Shown: positions 10,107 to 21,105 of the stretch, one piece after another
Position numbering within the stretch: the stretch's first letter is position 1
How the letters are laid out: each line of letters opens with the position of its first letter
Assembly: GCF_010015615.1 (NCBI RefSeq)
Contig: NW_024468937.1
Location: 1,723,745 to 1,787,744 of the forward strand
Origin: Cucurbitaria berberidis CBS 394.84
Taxonomy: Eukaryota; Ascomycota; Dothideomycetes; Pleosporales; Cucurbitariaceae
Length of the DNA stretch: 64,000 nt
Direction: 5' to 3'
Translations under genes and position numbers: made by a program
The notes under the pieces: model-generated
The model's input: the letters and a program-made list of their open reading frames with translations, nothing else
Databases searched by the model: none
What the model was told of the DNA's origin: nothing

Positions 10107-13100
10107 CTTGATCTGAGTTGAGGGACTGTCAAAGCCTGGGTTCTGGGGGAAATAGTGTCGTGTGAGGGGTGGGAAAGTTGGAGATGGGAGTTGAAGATGG
10201 AAAAGGTGAACGGAAGGTGAGTGGAAGTTGTGGGCGGTGGCAGTTATATAGGTGCGAGCAAGTGTCAAAGAAAATCGGTGAAAGACTGGTTGATCGAGCT
10301 CGAAGTGAGAGTGAGAGTGAGGGCGGACAGGGCTTTATAGATAGTAAGAGCGCTTGCTATGTGGGGAAAGTGCGATCTTGACGCGCAGTTGCGACTCCAA
10401 CGTGGTGCTGCCTTCTACGTTGGGTAATCACGCAATCGTTCGCGCTAAGCCGTTCTGGGCGACAGCGACCTCCATCCCTTAGATCTTCAACAGCCGTCAA
10501 GGACGCTCCGCTTTTACATAAGGTGGCCTGCCAACGTCAACACTACGTGCTTCGCTCGGGACGCCACTGCTACGCCATCGCCAGCAGTTCGACTACGACG
10601 ACTGCGTCTCGAGGGACCACTGTCGAGCGGAGCCAGAGTGTCCAGCGGCTCAGTCATCTTCGTCGGCATCACTGCATCTGCAATCAACCGCACATTGTTA
10701 CATAATGCAGGCACTCACAGCGCCAGGCGAACCGCGTACGGATAACAGAATGCGAATCTCTCGCGCACACGCACAGACTACTGTACATGATCCGGGTCGA
10801 GGATGTAGCGCAGGACGTGGAGATGGGCAAAGGCCATGACGAGGGGTGGGTGCAGGGCCTCAGGAAGAGCTAGTCACCCCGGACATTATCTACAATCCAA
10901 GCGTGCGGTATCAGACCAGTCCGTCGAGTCGTGAAGGAAGTTGGTCAAAAGTCTGGAAGCAAGCGAGGTCGTCACGGCCTAGCCTTGGCAAACTGAAATG
11001 CCACTCATTCGCCAATGTCACCGGACCCGAAAGTTTAGAGATATGTGTGCCGAGCGACAGCACAGCAGATCAGTCCCGACTGTATGCTATCAAGAAGCTT
11101 CCGAACTTACTGCCTTGGGATTGCCTAGCCACGTCTCCCTCGCCCGCACTTTTCACTCATCGTCGAGCGAGAGCTTATGCATTTCCTGTCTGCTCCCGAT
11201 TGCTCCGAGTCGTCGGCACGTGATCCGTAGCTGCGGCATCCATCGGACTAAGCCGCAAGCAGGGAATCTCTTACCGTGCTGGCAAATCACGACTATTCGC
11301 TGCAATTTGCTTCTGCAAGCTACCGATAGCGCGCTGCCGCTCTGGACGACAAACATGTGCGGCTCCTCGAGGAAGATGCAGCTCAAAGCTCCTTCCTTCA
11401 AGCACCACGTGGACCTACAAAATTCTTACCCAGTCGGTTGCCACCTACATGCGCTCAATGACAACCCCGCTGCACCGCACGTGGTCACCTTCCCTTGTCG
11501 GCTGGGAGTATATCTAGCAATCTCTGACGACCTACCTTGTCCTTGGCGAGAGATGCGACAGCCAGGGTCCATGCACCAGGCGGTGACGGCAAGCTCCCTC
11601 GGGTTTAGCTGCAATTATCCCACATACCGGCCACCATACTTTGTTTTCGCTCAAAGTAAACAACGGAACAGGACTAGCAGCATTCAGACGCTATGTGCTC
11701 AAGTAGAGCCTGTCTGATATTCGGTCAGGTTCAAAAGTCTGGGTTTGGGAGCTCGGCAAGACTTCCCGAATCTCCTGGTTTCTACCACCCTTCTTCAATT
11801 TCATGTTTTGTTCAATATTCGACTTAAATGCCCCTTGATCATATGCACCTCTGCCCAAGATCACACTCCAATGGCTAAACCATGGAATTCTCGTTCGGCA
11901 CCGCAATTCAGCCACCTGATTTGGATCTGCAAGACCCAAGACAGCTCTTCAACAGCCTTCTAATCCCAACAAAACCTTTATCCGGGTTTCACAAAGATGT
12001 TTGTCTTACACACCAGCAGCAACATCCACTTGACGTGTACTCGCATCTCTGGATCGAATTTCCTCGACTGGATGGGCTGTCCTCCCGAGTGTCAGAGATA
12101 TGCTCAACCCCACATACGCTAACAACCACCCCTTCACATTCAGCTCTGCATGTAATGGAAAGCACTCACAGCTGCGTCAGCTCTTTCTCCACATACGCTA
12201 GACAACTCATAAGGCATCCTCGCCTGTCTACGCTCCCCCTGACCCTGGTTACGCCTGTCAACGCAGTGTAGACCATGTCACAAGATGTTCAGCCACATGC
12301 CTTTCAGCGAATCCTCGAGCACCCCGAGAAGCCTATCAGTCATGCATCCGATCATTGGCACACCCCGCCAATACTCCTGAGCTCAGGATCAGCTCTCGAT
12401 ATACGCTCTTCGGATTGTCGGACATATAGCGACGACCCGAATCGCGATGCGATGGCCCGACAGCATCTTCATCGGCCTCAAACCTGAAATATGAATAATC
12501 GCCACCAGATGTATCCACATGCGCTAGATAAAGAACTTACTTTGTGCAGCGGTATGTCCGATAGGCCAACTTCGCATTCACGCCACCAACATCAACGCCA
12601 ATGGGCAGTCCAAGGCATCCTCCTCCCAGGTCAAGAGCACGAGTCTTCTTATCACATTGATAAGCCAGCAAAAGATCAGCAGGACGAGTGCGCCGCGCCT
12701 CGACACCCGATGATAACCTTCTAAACGACGGCCCCATTACTCATATCATACGGAACGAATGGCTAATGACATGCGCAATACCAACTCGCCAACATAAACG
12801 TAGGTTCAACCGACCTTTGCACCCAGACATTAGACTCAACCCTCGACTTTTATTATGTCACATGAACAGTGAGTTGATGTGCTTCTATCCTTTTATTTCT
12901 CATGGCATCTGCCTCACGCGGGCCTCAAGTATCTCAACATCTCCTTTCATAGTCACGCGCCCTCTCTTTTTCTACACAACAATAAGCTATGCTTAGTTGT
13001 TCATACGCTTCAGTCTTCATTCATGAACGCAAAGTACGAAAGAGTGAGTTGGCATGCTACGAGAGACAGTCTGTATGATGTCTAGGAGAGGTACTCTCTA

Positions 13101-14026
13101 GTCGTGATCATCTTGCAAAGCAATCATCCACTTAGCATCCACTTCTATAACTCCATCGAATACAGACGTGTTCAACACGCTTTCGACAAGGAAACAGTAA
13201 CGACCAAGTACGAGCTGTAAGTGAGCATTGTATTGCTTCCGCGCCTTTCAATTCGGTGTCAATGGCGTCTGCACACCAAGCGCCCGTTGTGTGTAAGCTC
13301 ATTTTGCAGACTCAAGCAGTGAACACAGATATCAGAGCCAGTACCACACATGTAGTCGTCCGGCAAGGCTTAAAAGCTCATTCGTCTAATAGCTCTTTCA
13401 TAGTGCGGACTCAACGGGCATGGAGTAGCGATGGCTAATCCCACTGTCATGTACGGTATCGACTTGACTAAGTAGTACAAGGTCCTGGAGTGTAATCATC
13501 TTTCTCAATAGTAAGTCACTCATGCAGCGCAACTATAATGCAAGATACAGGGACTGAAGTACGCATGCAATTAATGTCTCGATTACCAACCCGTGCAGAG
13601 AATCTGTTTAAACATTCCTTTTGGAAGCATATATCTCAGTGTACTCAAGAACATTGTCGACTAGGCGCTTCTTCAAGGCTATACCTCCAAAAAGGTCCTC
13701 CCGAGGCATAGGCAATGTTCAAATTTTTGTACAGTCAGTCTGGTGTTTGAAAGGAAGTTCCGAATAATATAATTTTTGTGGAGCGATCATTTCTATCATC
13801 GCACATTAATACAATCTTTCATTACACTTTTTGCTCGGACTCCGCCGTGATTGGAGATGTCAAATGATCCGTGAACCTCTGCTGCGTGAGGTGACCTGAA
13901 CGCCGCCCAATACAACCTCTATCAAGACAACCCAAATTCCCTTGGGTATACATATGGTACAAGAAACGACTCCAGGCGGACATGATATACAGCTGCAGTA
14001 ATCCTTCATCGACTTGAGGAAGTCGT
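10107..14026. other. Gene-poor interval of about 3.9 kb
   Basis: Promoter of the sulfatase gene on the left and 3' flank of the helicase gene on the right; between them I find no supported gene. Open frames are short and overlap on both strands. The longest (239 codons, 10998-11717, +) is Cys/His/Ser-rich with random-looking composition and no family signal. A pyrimidine-rich block near 12860-12980 resembles a fungal promoter leader but is not followed by a convincing frame. No transposase remnant, tRNA or long repeat was recognised. Confidence 0.5.
10244..10250 (-). promoter_or_regulatory. TATA box upstream of choline sulfatase gene
   Basis: TATATAA on the minus strand, about 140 bp upstream of the start codon at 10106. 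The spacing is acceptable for a TATA box with a leader of about 100 nt. No clear Cys3/MetR-type sulfur-control site was seen nearby. Confidence 0.35.
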
Positions 14027-16119
14027 CTAGAAGTCCATACGTGGCTCTCTCCTTGATGGCCTGTCACCGCCGAAGCCACCCCGGTCACCACCCCTATCGC
14101 CGCCAAACCCTCTGTCACCGCCTCTCCTCTCGCCGCCAAATCCTCCGCCTCCTCTTCGCTCACCGCCAAAGCCCCTGTCACCACCTCGCCTATCGCCACC
14201 GAAGCCCCTATCGCCGCCTCGTCTATCGCCACCGAAGCCCCTGTCACCACCGCGGTCACCACCGCGGTCACCACCACGGCCACCACCGCCGAAACCTCCA
14301 CCGAAACCTCCACCACCACCCCTCCCGCGTCCTCCACCGTAGAGACTGCTGGGTGGTGAAGGCGGGGACGGCATACCCCAACCGAATTCAGCAAGGCGGT
14401 TTGCGCCTTCTAGAAGACCACGCTTATCTCCGTACCATTGGTATGATCCAAAGAGACCTCGGAACGCTGCGTCGAGCTGATCGGGGTAGACCTTCTTGTG
14501 TGCTTCGACGCACTCGGTTAGGATATTTCCAACGTTCTCCGGTACTTCGGCGCTCTGGCTCAGATCTACAGTTGCGCACTCCAATTGCTGTGTAGCGTCG
14601 GTCAGAGGCAAATCGCGGAGACGACGGCGGACTTCATGCTTCTCAAAGGGCGTGAGGAACAACCAGCCCTCGCCCTCCTTTCCAGCACGACCGGTGCGGC
14701 CAAGGCGATGAATGTACGAGTCGCGCTCGCGGGGAAGACCAATTTGAATAACGTGAGTCACATCGGGGAAATCCATTCCTCTGGCCGTAACGTCGGAGGA
14801 GAATAGGATGCCGGACTTGGCACTGCGGAAATCGTCCGCCGCCCTAGTCCTCTGTGCTTGGGAGAGCTTGGCGTGGATCTCGAAGCCGCGGAGACCGGCG
14901 AGCGGAGTGTTTCGCTTGAAGCCGCCACTGAGCTTGTAGAAGACGGATGCACCGAGTGTGACTTCTGCGGTGCTGTTGTAATAGATGATAGCCTTGAAAG
15001 GGCGCGCCTCGCCAGCTTGGGCGAGCTTGTGTTGCTGCAGAACGAGTTCGTAGACGGAAGGCATGATGTTTTCGAAGCCGGCGAGGTGGACCAACTTCTG
15101 TGGGATTCGCTGATGCGTCGGCTCCTCATTTTCCTGGACACACTTGGCAAAGTGGAAACCAGGGCGCATTGTCTTGCGTACGAGGTCAACGACGTCGCGG
15201 GGAATCGTGGCGGAAAACATGAGATTCTGCCGTTCGATTGTGTCGGGATCAGGCAGATATTGCTTGATCTCGTCAATCTCCCTGGTGAAACCATCATCAA
15301 GTAGGCGATCAGCCTCATCCATGACTAGGGCATTTAGGTTCGGGGCCTTGACGCCGGAGTAGGAGTCTGAGAGAATATCGTTGATACGACCGGGTGTACC
15401 AATGAGGAGATGACATCCTTCACGCTGCGTCTTCTGGAGCATGGCTCTTTTTTGAGTGCCGCCGACAGCAACCTGCACCACGATGCTGGTATTGGCAACC
15501 ACCTTCTTGGCCTCGACAGCGATCTGCTCTGCCAGTTCTCGCGTCGGCGAGATGACAATGGCTCTGATATCGTCTGGCTTGGCGCGCTTGTACCCGCGGA
15601 CCTTCTCACCCAGCTTCGGGTCGTTCTGGATGATTCGCTGGATGACGGGGATGAGGAAACCGAGGGTTTTGCCCGTACCGGTCTTTGCTTGCGCGATGCT
15701 ATGGAAAGTTAGTCCGTGTTCACACTCGTCGTTTCTAGAGGCATCTCTTACACGTCTACTCCGCTCAAGGCTTCGTTGATGGTCCTGGCTTGCACATCTG
15801 TCATGGTCGTGAGCCTCATCTGCTTGGTGATGGTGTTGATGAGGTTAGGATGAACAAGTCCCCGAGTTGCCAGGTCCTTGAATTCGGTGGCTGGTCCATC
15901 TTCTGCAATGATCTCTTCTGCCTCGGCCTCGGCCTGTGTTTGTTGCCACTTTGCGGTGTGGTGGAATCCTGATATTGACACCTTCGCAAAGCGCGACGAC
16001 GATAGCCGCAAGGCGCTCGACGACTGAGACAGGGGTACTCGCAGGGCTCTAGCTGAAATAGCAGCCGTGGGCAGGTTCCTCGAAAGCGCTGCCGGACATC
16101 TTCGCAATGCGCCGAACAT
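14027..16119 (-). CDS. mss116: Mitochondrial DEAD-box RNA helicase, Mss116/CYT-19-like, 679 aa
   Basis: ATP-dependent RNA chaperone, predicted to act in mitochondria on group I/II intron splicing and RNA folding. Two exons: 16119-15752 and 15698-14027. The N-terminus (MFGALRRCPAALSRNLP) is basic and Ser/Ala/Arg-rich without acidic residues, as in a mitochondrial presequence. Motif I AKTGTGKT is at 127-134, DEAD near 250-253, SAT near 285, and HRLGRTGRAG marks motif VI. From about residue 583 to the end lies a Gly/Arg/Asp-rich tail of RGG-type repeats, an RNA-binding extension. The ATG has a strong context (CCACCATGT). The assignment to the Mss116 group rests on the targeting sequence, the helicase core and the RGG tail; a related mitochondrial helicase is the main alternative. 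Confidence 0.87.
14055..14335 (-). repeat. Coding tandem repeat for RGG/GGDRGFGGDR tail
   Basis: Imperfect tandem units of about 24-33 bp encode GFGGDRRGGDR-like blocks in the C-terminal tail of the DEAD-box helicase. The repeats are codon-aligned and free of stops, so they are part of the gene. Such tracts can change length by slippage. Confidence 0.8.
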
Positions 16120-16527
16120 GGTGGCCGGAAAGGGAAACGAAGCTGCGCTACTAGGCCTCAAATATAGGGGTATCTAAGAAACGAAGTATTAAACTGCTAT
16201 ATTTCAGGGAAGCGCTTCTATAAAACAGAAGGCGCAATGGGATGAAAGAATGGCAGTGTATGCTTGATGGTGTTCTGTAGATGCACCAAAACTTTCGACG
16301 GGCTTTGACTTTTTCGGGGGACGTGCCCCCGATTTGACGCGCTAGGGGGTCTCGTCGCCCCGATAAGATAAGATGTCCATCACTTTACAACTAGTTCTAT
16401 GAAAACGCCTTCTCGAGGAAATAAAAGATGAAGTTATGTCGTTATGGTCATGAATCTATGGGCTCAAAGCAGATGCCTAACTAACGCCTTTCCCGATGCT
16501 ATGGAATATGGAAATGTATGCTCTTCT
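16120..16527. other. Helicase promoter region
   Basis: 5' flank of the helicase gene and 3' flank of the gene to its left. It contains a short G/C-rich run around 16315-16335. No gene or RNA recognised. Confidence 0.45.
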
Positions 16528-17741
16528 TCAAATCTTCTCGACCGTCACCCTTCCTCTCGAACACTCAGGCCGTGCCCCGATCACACTCAGTCCCTCCTCA
16601 ATTCCCTGCTGAACGCCGCCGGTAACACCTCTCACCCACCAGAGCGTCATCTCGTTGATTGCCTGCCCCACCTTCCCATCATTCATCTGGCAGATCGTCT
16701 GCGAGAGCCTTAGACTCTTTCGACTCAGCTCATCTACGGTTGTGACGCTCGTGTTGACTAGCCGCTTCGTGATTTGGTGTTTCCGCTCGAACTGGTAGGT
16801 ATGCGAGAGGAAGAGCCTGATGTATGGCAGGAGGAATTGGACAAGGATAAAGGTCTGGAGAACGAACGTGGCTGTCATCCGATGCAATATGGTGCGTTCT
16901 TGCGGACGCGTCTCTTGTGAGATTGCTGTACGCTGGGAGACAGGCACTAAAGCGTGGTTGTGCGGCTCTGCCTGCAAGTTGGCTATGCTTTGCGGCACAG
17001 CAGCCTGGAGGCTTAACGTCTCTTCTGGTGTGAGCTCAGCGGGCAGACCCCGTAGTAGGTATGTCATGCCATGTATGTATAGTTGGCGAGTAAGGCTTGT
17101 GGACGTCTCGTCGGCTTCGCGGGTTGGGACGCTTGATTCTCGATACGCTTGGGTCATGAGGCCTATGCCTACAAGTCTTCGCGTCAGTCTTAGCGAGCAA
17201 GAGGAAGCACATGGTTCGTACCTGAACTAGCATATTTCCAATTGACTCCCGTCTTTGCCTCATACGCAGCAAATAGAGACGGTGCTGCACCGATCGACGA
17301 GCTTGGCCGTTCCGAGGCGTCGTCTGAGAAGTCGAAGTCCATCTCTGCGGAAATGAGGTTTGGGGTCACGCTGCCACTTCCGGGCCTTGAAGTGTAGTGT
17401 GGAGGAGGAGTTGAGGGAGCAAGCATCTCTGTCAACGATTTGCTCTTTCCATGGCGCTTTCCGTTGAAGGACTGTCGGAGCGAAGAGATTGTGGGTATGC
17501 GGTTGGATACCATCGTTGGGAGGACATTGTACAGCATACTGGGCCGGACGTTTCTCTGCTCGTCAATCGTGTAGGTCAAGCCCAAATCTGCCTCAGAGGC
17601 GTTACCCCGTTCCATCCGCAGCATGTCGTCGGTCTATCTATTACGTCTACCCTCGGACCCCGGTATGTTGAGAATCTCGTTCGCGGCACGCCAATCCACG
17701 ACCGCAAACGGCGAGAGATAATGGCAAAGGACAAAGTTCAT
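16528..17741 (-). CDS. Uncharacterised fungal protein with one predicted membrane segment, about 365 aa
   Basis: I do not recognise the family. Preferred model: exons 17741-17651, 17587-17222 and 17168-16528, starting MNFVLCHYLSPFAVVDWRAA at an ATG in good context. A simpler model starts at 17624 (MLRMERGNASEADLG, 347 aa) without the first intron; both keep the frame. The N-terminal half has a Ser/Pro/Thr-rich linker. A hydrophobic stretch (ATFVLQTFILVQFLLPYIRL) in the C-terminal half could span a membrane. It is followed by a basic, helical segment and a Gly-rich end. It lies between the helicase and the AAA ATPase, both on the same strand, with no obvious functional link. Confidence 0.68.
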
Positions 17742-18300
17742 GGCGGAGGACTCAGGCTGGGCCCAAGATAAACCTGGGCACTTGACAGCCACTGCATGAT
17801 CGTCTTGCTGAGATAGCGTTAGCTCAAATTTGCGCGTGAAAAGGTCAAGGGATCGTGACATGTGAAAGTGCACGGAGTTGAGAACCGTTCCAGGCGGCGG
17901 GGGCCATGGTCCGGATTGCCGAGCGCCAATGAGCCGAGCAACGTGCGCGGACAATCCAAGTCTCTCTCCACTCCTATGCACGTTTTACATGGCATCTCTT
18001 TAGGATTGAGTTTGTGACCGCTCGAAGTTTGCAGTCTCGAACGTAGTCCTCGGTGGTCGGCAGACGTAAAGAATGGCGCCCTGTGTGACATCGAAACGAT
18101 CCCTGTCAAGTGCTCTTATCTCGAGGCTACATCTGACATGTATATTTTTGGGTGCAAGGCACGCGTCTGATAAAGCTAGCTAGGTACTTGACCAATGCGT
18201 TCCTTGTCAATTGAAGGTAGCTCTACAAAAAAGTGATATCATGGACGCCATCACCTAACTACCTGATTCTCACCAATGTCTAGCCTACTCCCCGCGTTGA
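17742..18300. other. Intergenic
   Basis: Spacer between two minus-strand genes. It holds the promoter of the 16.5-17.7 kb gene and the 3' flank of the AAA ATPase gene. An open frame continues upstream of 17741, but its composition does not look like protein. Nothing else seen. Confidence 0.45.
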
Positions 18301-20639
18301 TTAGTTAGTGAGCATCTTGATCATCATCTCGATCCGTTCCGACGTGATTGTCTCCCCACTCTCCCTCGAAAGCGACACGGTGCAAGCGACGATATTCTTG
18401 ATCTGTCGTCCATTGAGCACATGCTTCGCTAACTGATCGATTTCTCCCTGACCGATCTTAGAGATCTCTGAAGATCTACCCACCATATTGAGGAAATTAG
18501 CCCATACTGCTTTTCGGCTTGCCTCGTCAAGCTCGGGATAGTGGAGTGTGAAATGAATACGGCCTATGAAGATTTTAGCTGGTTTTTTTGGGACAGCAAC
18601 GAGTCTAGGGGGTCTGGCACTGCTACTTACTCTGGAAAGCAGGGTCGATATCCTGTTTGCGGTTTGTGGTGAGTATGCACACGCCCATGAAATACTCCAG
18701 ACGCCTCAAGAATACACTGACCAGCGAGTCACGCTGGAGATCGTGCCCACGAGTCCCCAGAAAGACGTCAGCCTAGTTGATGGTCAGCAATCAAAACGTG
18801 AGAAGTTGTTAATGCACTCACTTCATCGATGAGCAGCACGCATCCCCATCGGCGAGTCACATCTAAAATAACACCCAGCCGTTTGTCAACCGTGTCGGCT
18901 TGAATCCCTAGCTCTCCAGCGCTGACCATGTATAACGGACGCTCTGTGACTTCCGCCACAGCTTCTGCTGTCAGAGTCTTGCCGACACCAGGAGATCCAG
19001 AGAGCAGGCCGACCAGGCCTTGACCCTTGTTTTGGATGATGTCGTCGAAGGTCGTTGCGTCGTTCCGGTGCGCCTTTACCAGGGCATGGATCAGCTGGCG
19101 CCGGTCTTCGTCAATGACAAGTTTCTGGAATGCCTGGTGGTTCCATTGGATGTCTTCCATGGCTTCCACTACCATTCGACACCATCTTTTATGGGTCAGG
19201 CTAAATCCGTTTATCCAGTATGCGCAGTTGAGATAGTCGTCATCGGTGAGACCCTCCATTGTCATCCAGTGGGAAGGCGGCACGCCAGGCCTGTTGAGTG
19301 TCGATGAGCTGTTGTGTATGCAGAAAGCCACTGGGTCGACCATGACTCTGCCTTTGACCTAGTTAACTTAATCAGCGTACGCTTACACGTGAGCGGAAGG
19401 AGATTCGGACATTGATCTTCTCCGAGTCTTTATCTGCTCTCTGTAGATTGTGTTCATTTTCTCCGACCGCATGATTTAGCGGATAGTCTTGACATGTTGG
19501 ATTTTCAAGCAGAGCCACGTACTTCTTCCCTCTGGCAATGAGACGCTTCCGTAAAGCTGGCTCGTCGGGATGATACTTTATAGGATAGAACTCCAGTATT
19601 GTAAGTTTTTTTGCGCCCTCAAATGCTTCGATGACAGGGGCGAAGCGACCCTTGCCGAAGTCTTCCCCGTCGTGCGTGATTACTCTACCCTCGGCTTCGT
19701 AGTACTTTGATCCATTATCGCGGGTTCCGTATTCCGATGTGGCTATGGATAGGGCCTGGGGTTGTCTCAAAATCCCATGTTCCATGGCAACGATGAGCTC
19801 CCGAGGCGGGAAAATGGCCCATAGAAGATCAAAAGTGATTTCGCCTTTAGATAGCAGAGATTGGAGGTTGTTGATTTCTCCGCCGAAATCTTCCTCCACA
19901 AACCGCAAAGCCTACGCGCGGTACAGTCAGTAGAGCTTTATGCCAGATTGGTAAGGCACCATGAACGGAATCCTACGTTTTAGATACTCCTAGAGGCCTT
20001 ACAAACTATTGCGTCAAGTTTGAGGAGGTCCTTAGAGTACTTTAAGAATATATAGTCCCGGAACGTCACTTACCGTACCAATGTCATTGATGAGCAGCTG
20101 GTCTGGCTGTGGTTTCTGTTTCTCTTCTTCTTTTATCTCTACCAGCTTAGGTGCAGCGTGGAAAAGAAGACTCGGAGACGCCTGAAAACATTAATCTCAT
20201 GGGCTAGAGTGACAAGGTCGACTGGCTTACAATGGGAGGTGACTCGTTCAGTTGCAGATCCGGAACCCCTTTGAATATTTCCTTGAAAAGTCGATCCAAG
20301 TGCGACGATTTGATATCGATTTCACAGTCAGTTACCATGCCCTTCGCACTAATGATGCGACGGACGACCAGCGCGGTTTTGCCGAAGCGATCAGGTTGTG
20401 GTGTCAGTTTGGCCGTCTTCACGAAGTGTACTTGGCGGTCTTTTCTGCTGTAGCTATTGAAGTTTGTTAGCATTTGCTTAAAGGCTCGAAACGAATAGGT
20501 ATTGACTTACATCTGATCAACACGCAACAGTCGTTGAGCCTTATTGCCCTGGTCTTCTCTCTGTGAGTGTTTTTCTGCTTTGATTGTCGAAGACACTGAC
20601 CTGTGACGACGCGCTTGATGCCAGGACCTGGTCCATCAT
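18301..20639 (-). CDS. AAA+ ATPase with N-terminal DUF7025-type domain, 620 aa
   Basis: Fungal P-loop ATPase of unknown substrate. Eight exons: 20639-20601, 20560-20511, 20453-20231, 20181-20074, 19911-19411, 19358-18822, 18772-18631 and 18563-18301. The start ATGATGGACCAG is preferred over an ATG at 20676 because only it keeps the frame after the first (40-nt) intron. The N-terminal half (ITFDLLWAIFPP, then KGRVMVDPVAF) has the DUF7025 pattern of this family. Walker A is GSPGVGKT and Walker B is CVLLIDE, continued by ADVFL across an intron. Sensor-like TTNR and a C-terminal lid follow. The intron 19359-19410 has a poor donor (GTCCGA); the better donor nearby would leave a 28-nt intron, which is too short. 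It is divergent to the NLR gene, 466 bp away. Confidence 0.82.
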
Positions 20640-21105
20640 TGTTTTTATTTTGATTATCTACGCTGTCGCTGGCCATTTTGATGTATTGATGTATTGTTCG
20701 AGCTGTGCGGAATCACGAAAGAGGGGCGGCCTGTCATTAAGAGGGCTCGCTAGACTTTGAAGGGACGTTGGGGGCCAAATATCCTGCATTTCTACTTACG
20801 CAGGCGATTGACACTAGAGGCGTTCGATTGCATGCGCAATCCTAGCAGTATCGCACACTATCACCCCTACTGTTAATTTGATTCGACAACCATGGACAGC
20901 GAAGCTGACGGGAAGTTCTAATGTCAGCGGCCAGGCCGTGAAGGCGCCCCACTTTCCAAATTAGTATCCTGCAAGACGACCGTCCTACTACACACACAGC
21001 CTCTTAAATGGGGGCTTCTCGCTATCTTCCCATGAGTGTGTTCGACACTTTTGAAACTGTGTGGGATACTCTTAGATGGGTTGACCTCCCACGTTACCCT
21101 CCAAA
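20640..21105. promoter_or_regulatory. Bidirectional promoter between AAA ATPase and NLR-like gene
   Basis: 466 bp between two divergent start codons, so it must carry both promoters and could allow joint control. No clear TATA box or operator was recognised. Confidence 0.45.

Noticed and set aside
10998..11717. 239-codon open frame on the plus strand in the gene-poor interval
   Set aside because: Random-looking composition, rich in Cys, His and Ser; no family resemblance, no promoter-like leader, and overlapping frames on the other strand.
13822..14595. Long overlapping frames on both strands over the helicase C-terminus (His/Arg-rich and Val/Ala-rich proteins)
   Set aside because: They are other readings of the GC-rich RGG repeat; the helicase frame explains the repeat periodicity.
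20601..20676. ATG at 20676 as start of the AAA ATPase
   Set aside because: With the only good donor it leads into a stop after the first intron; ATG at 20639 keeps the frame.
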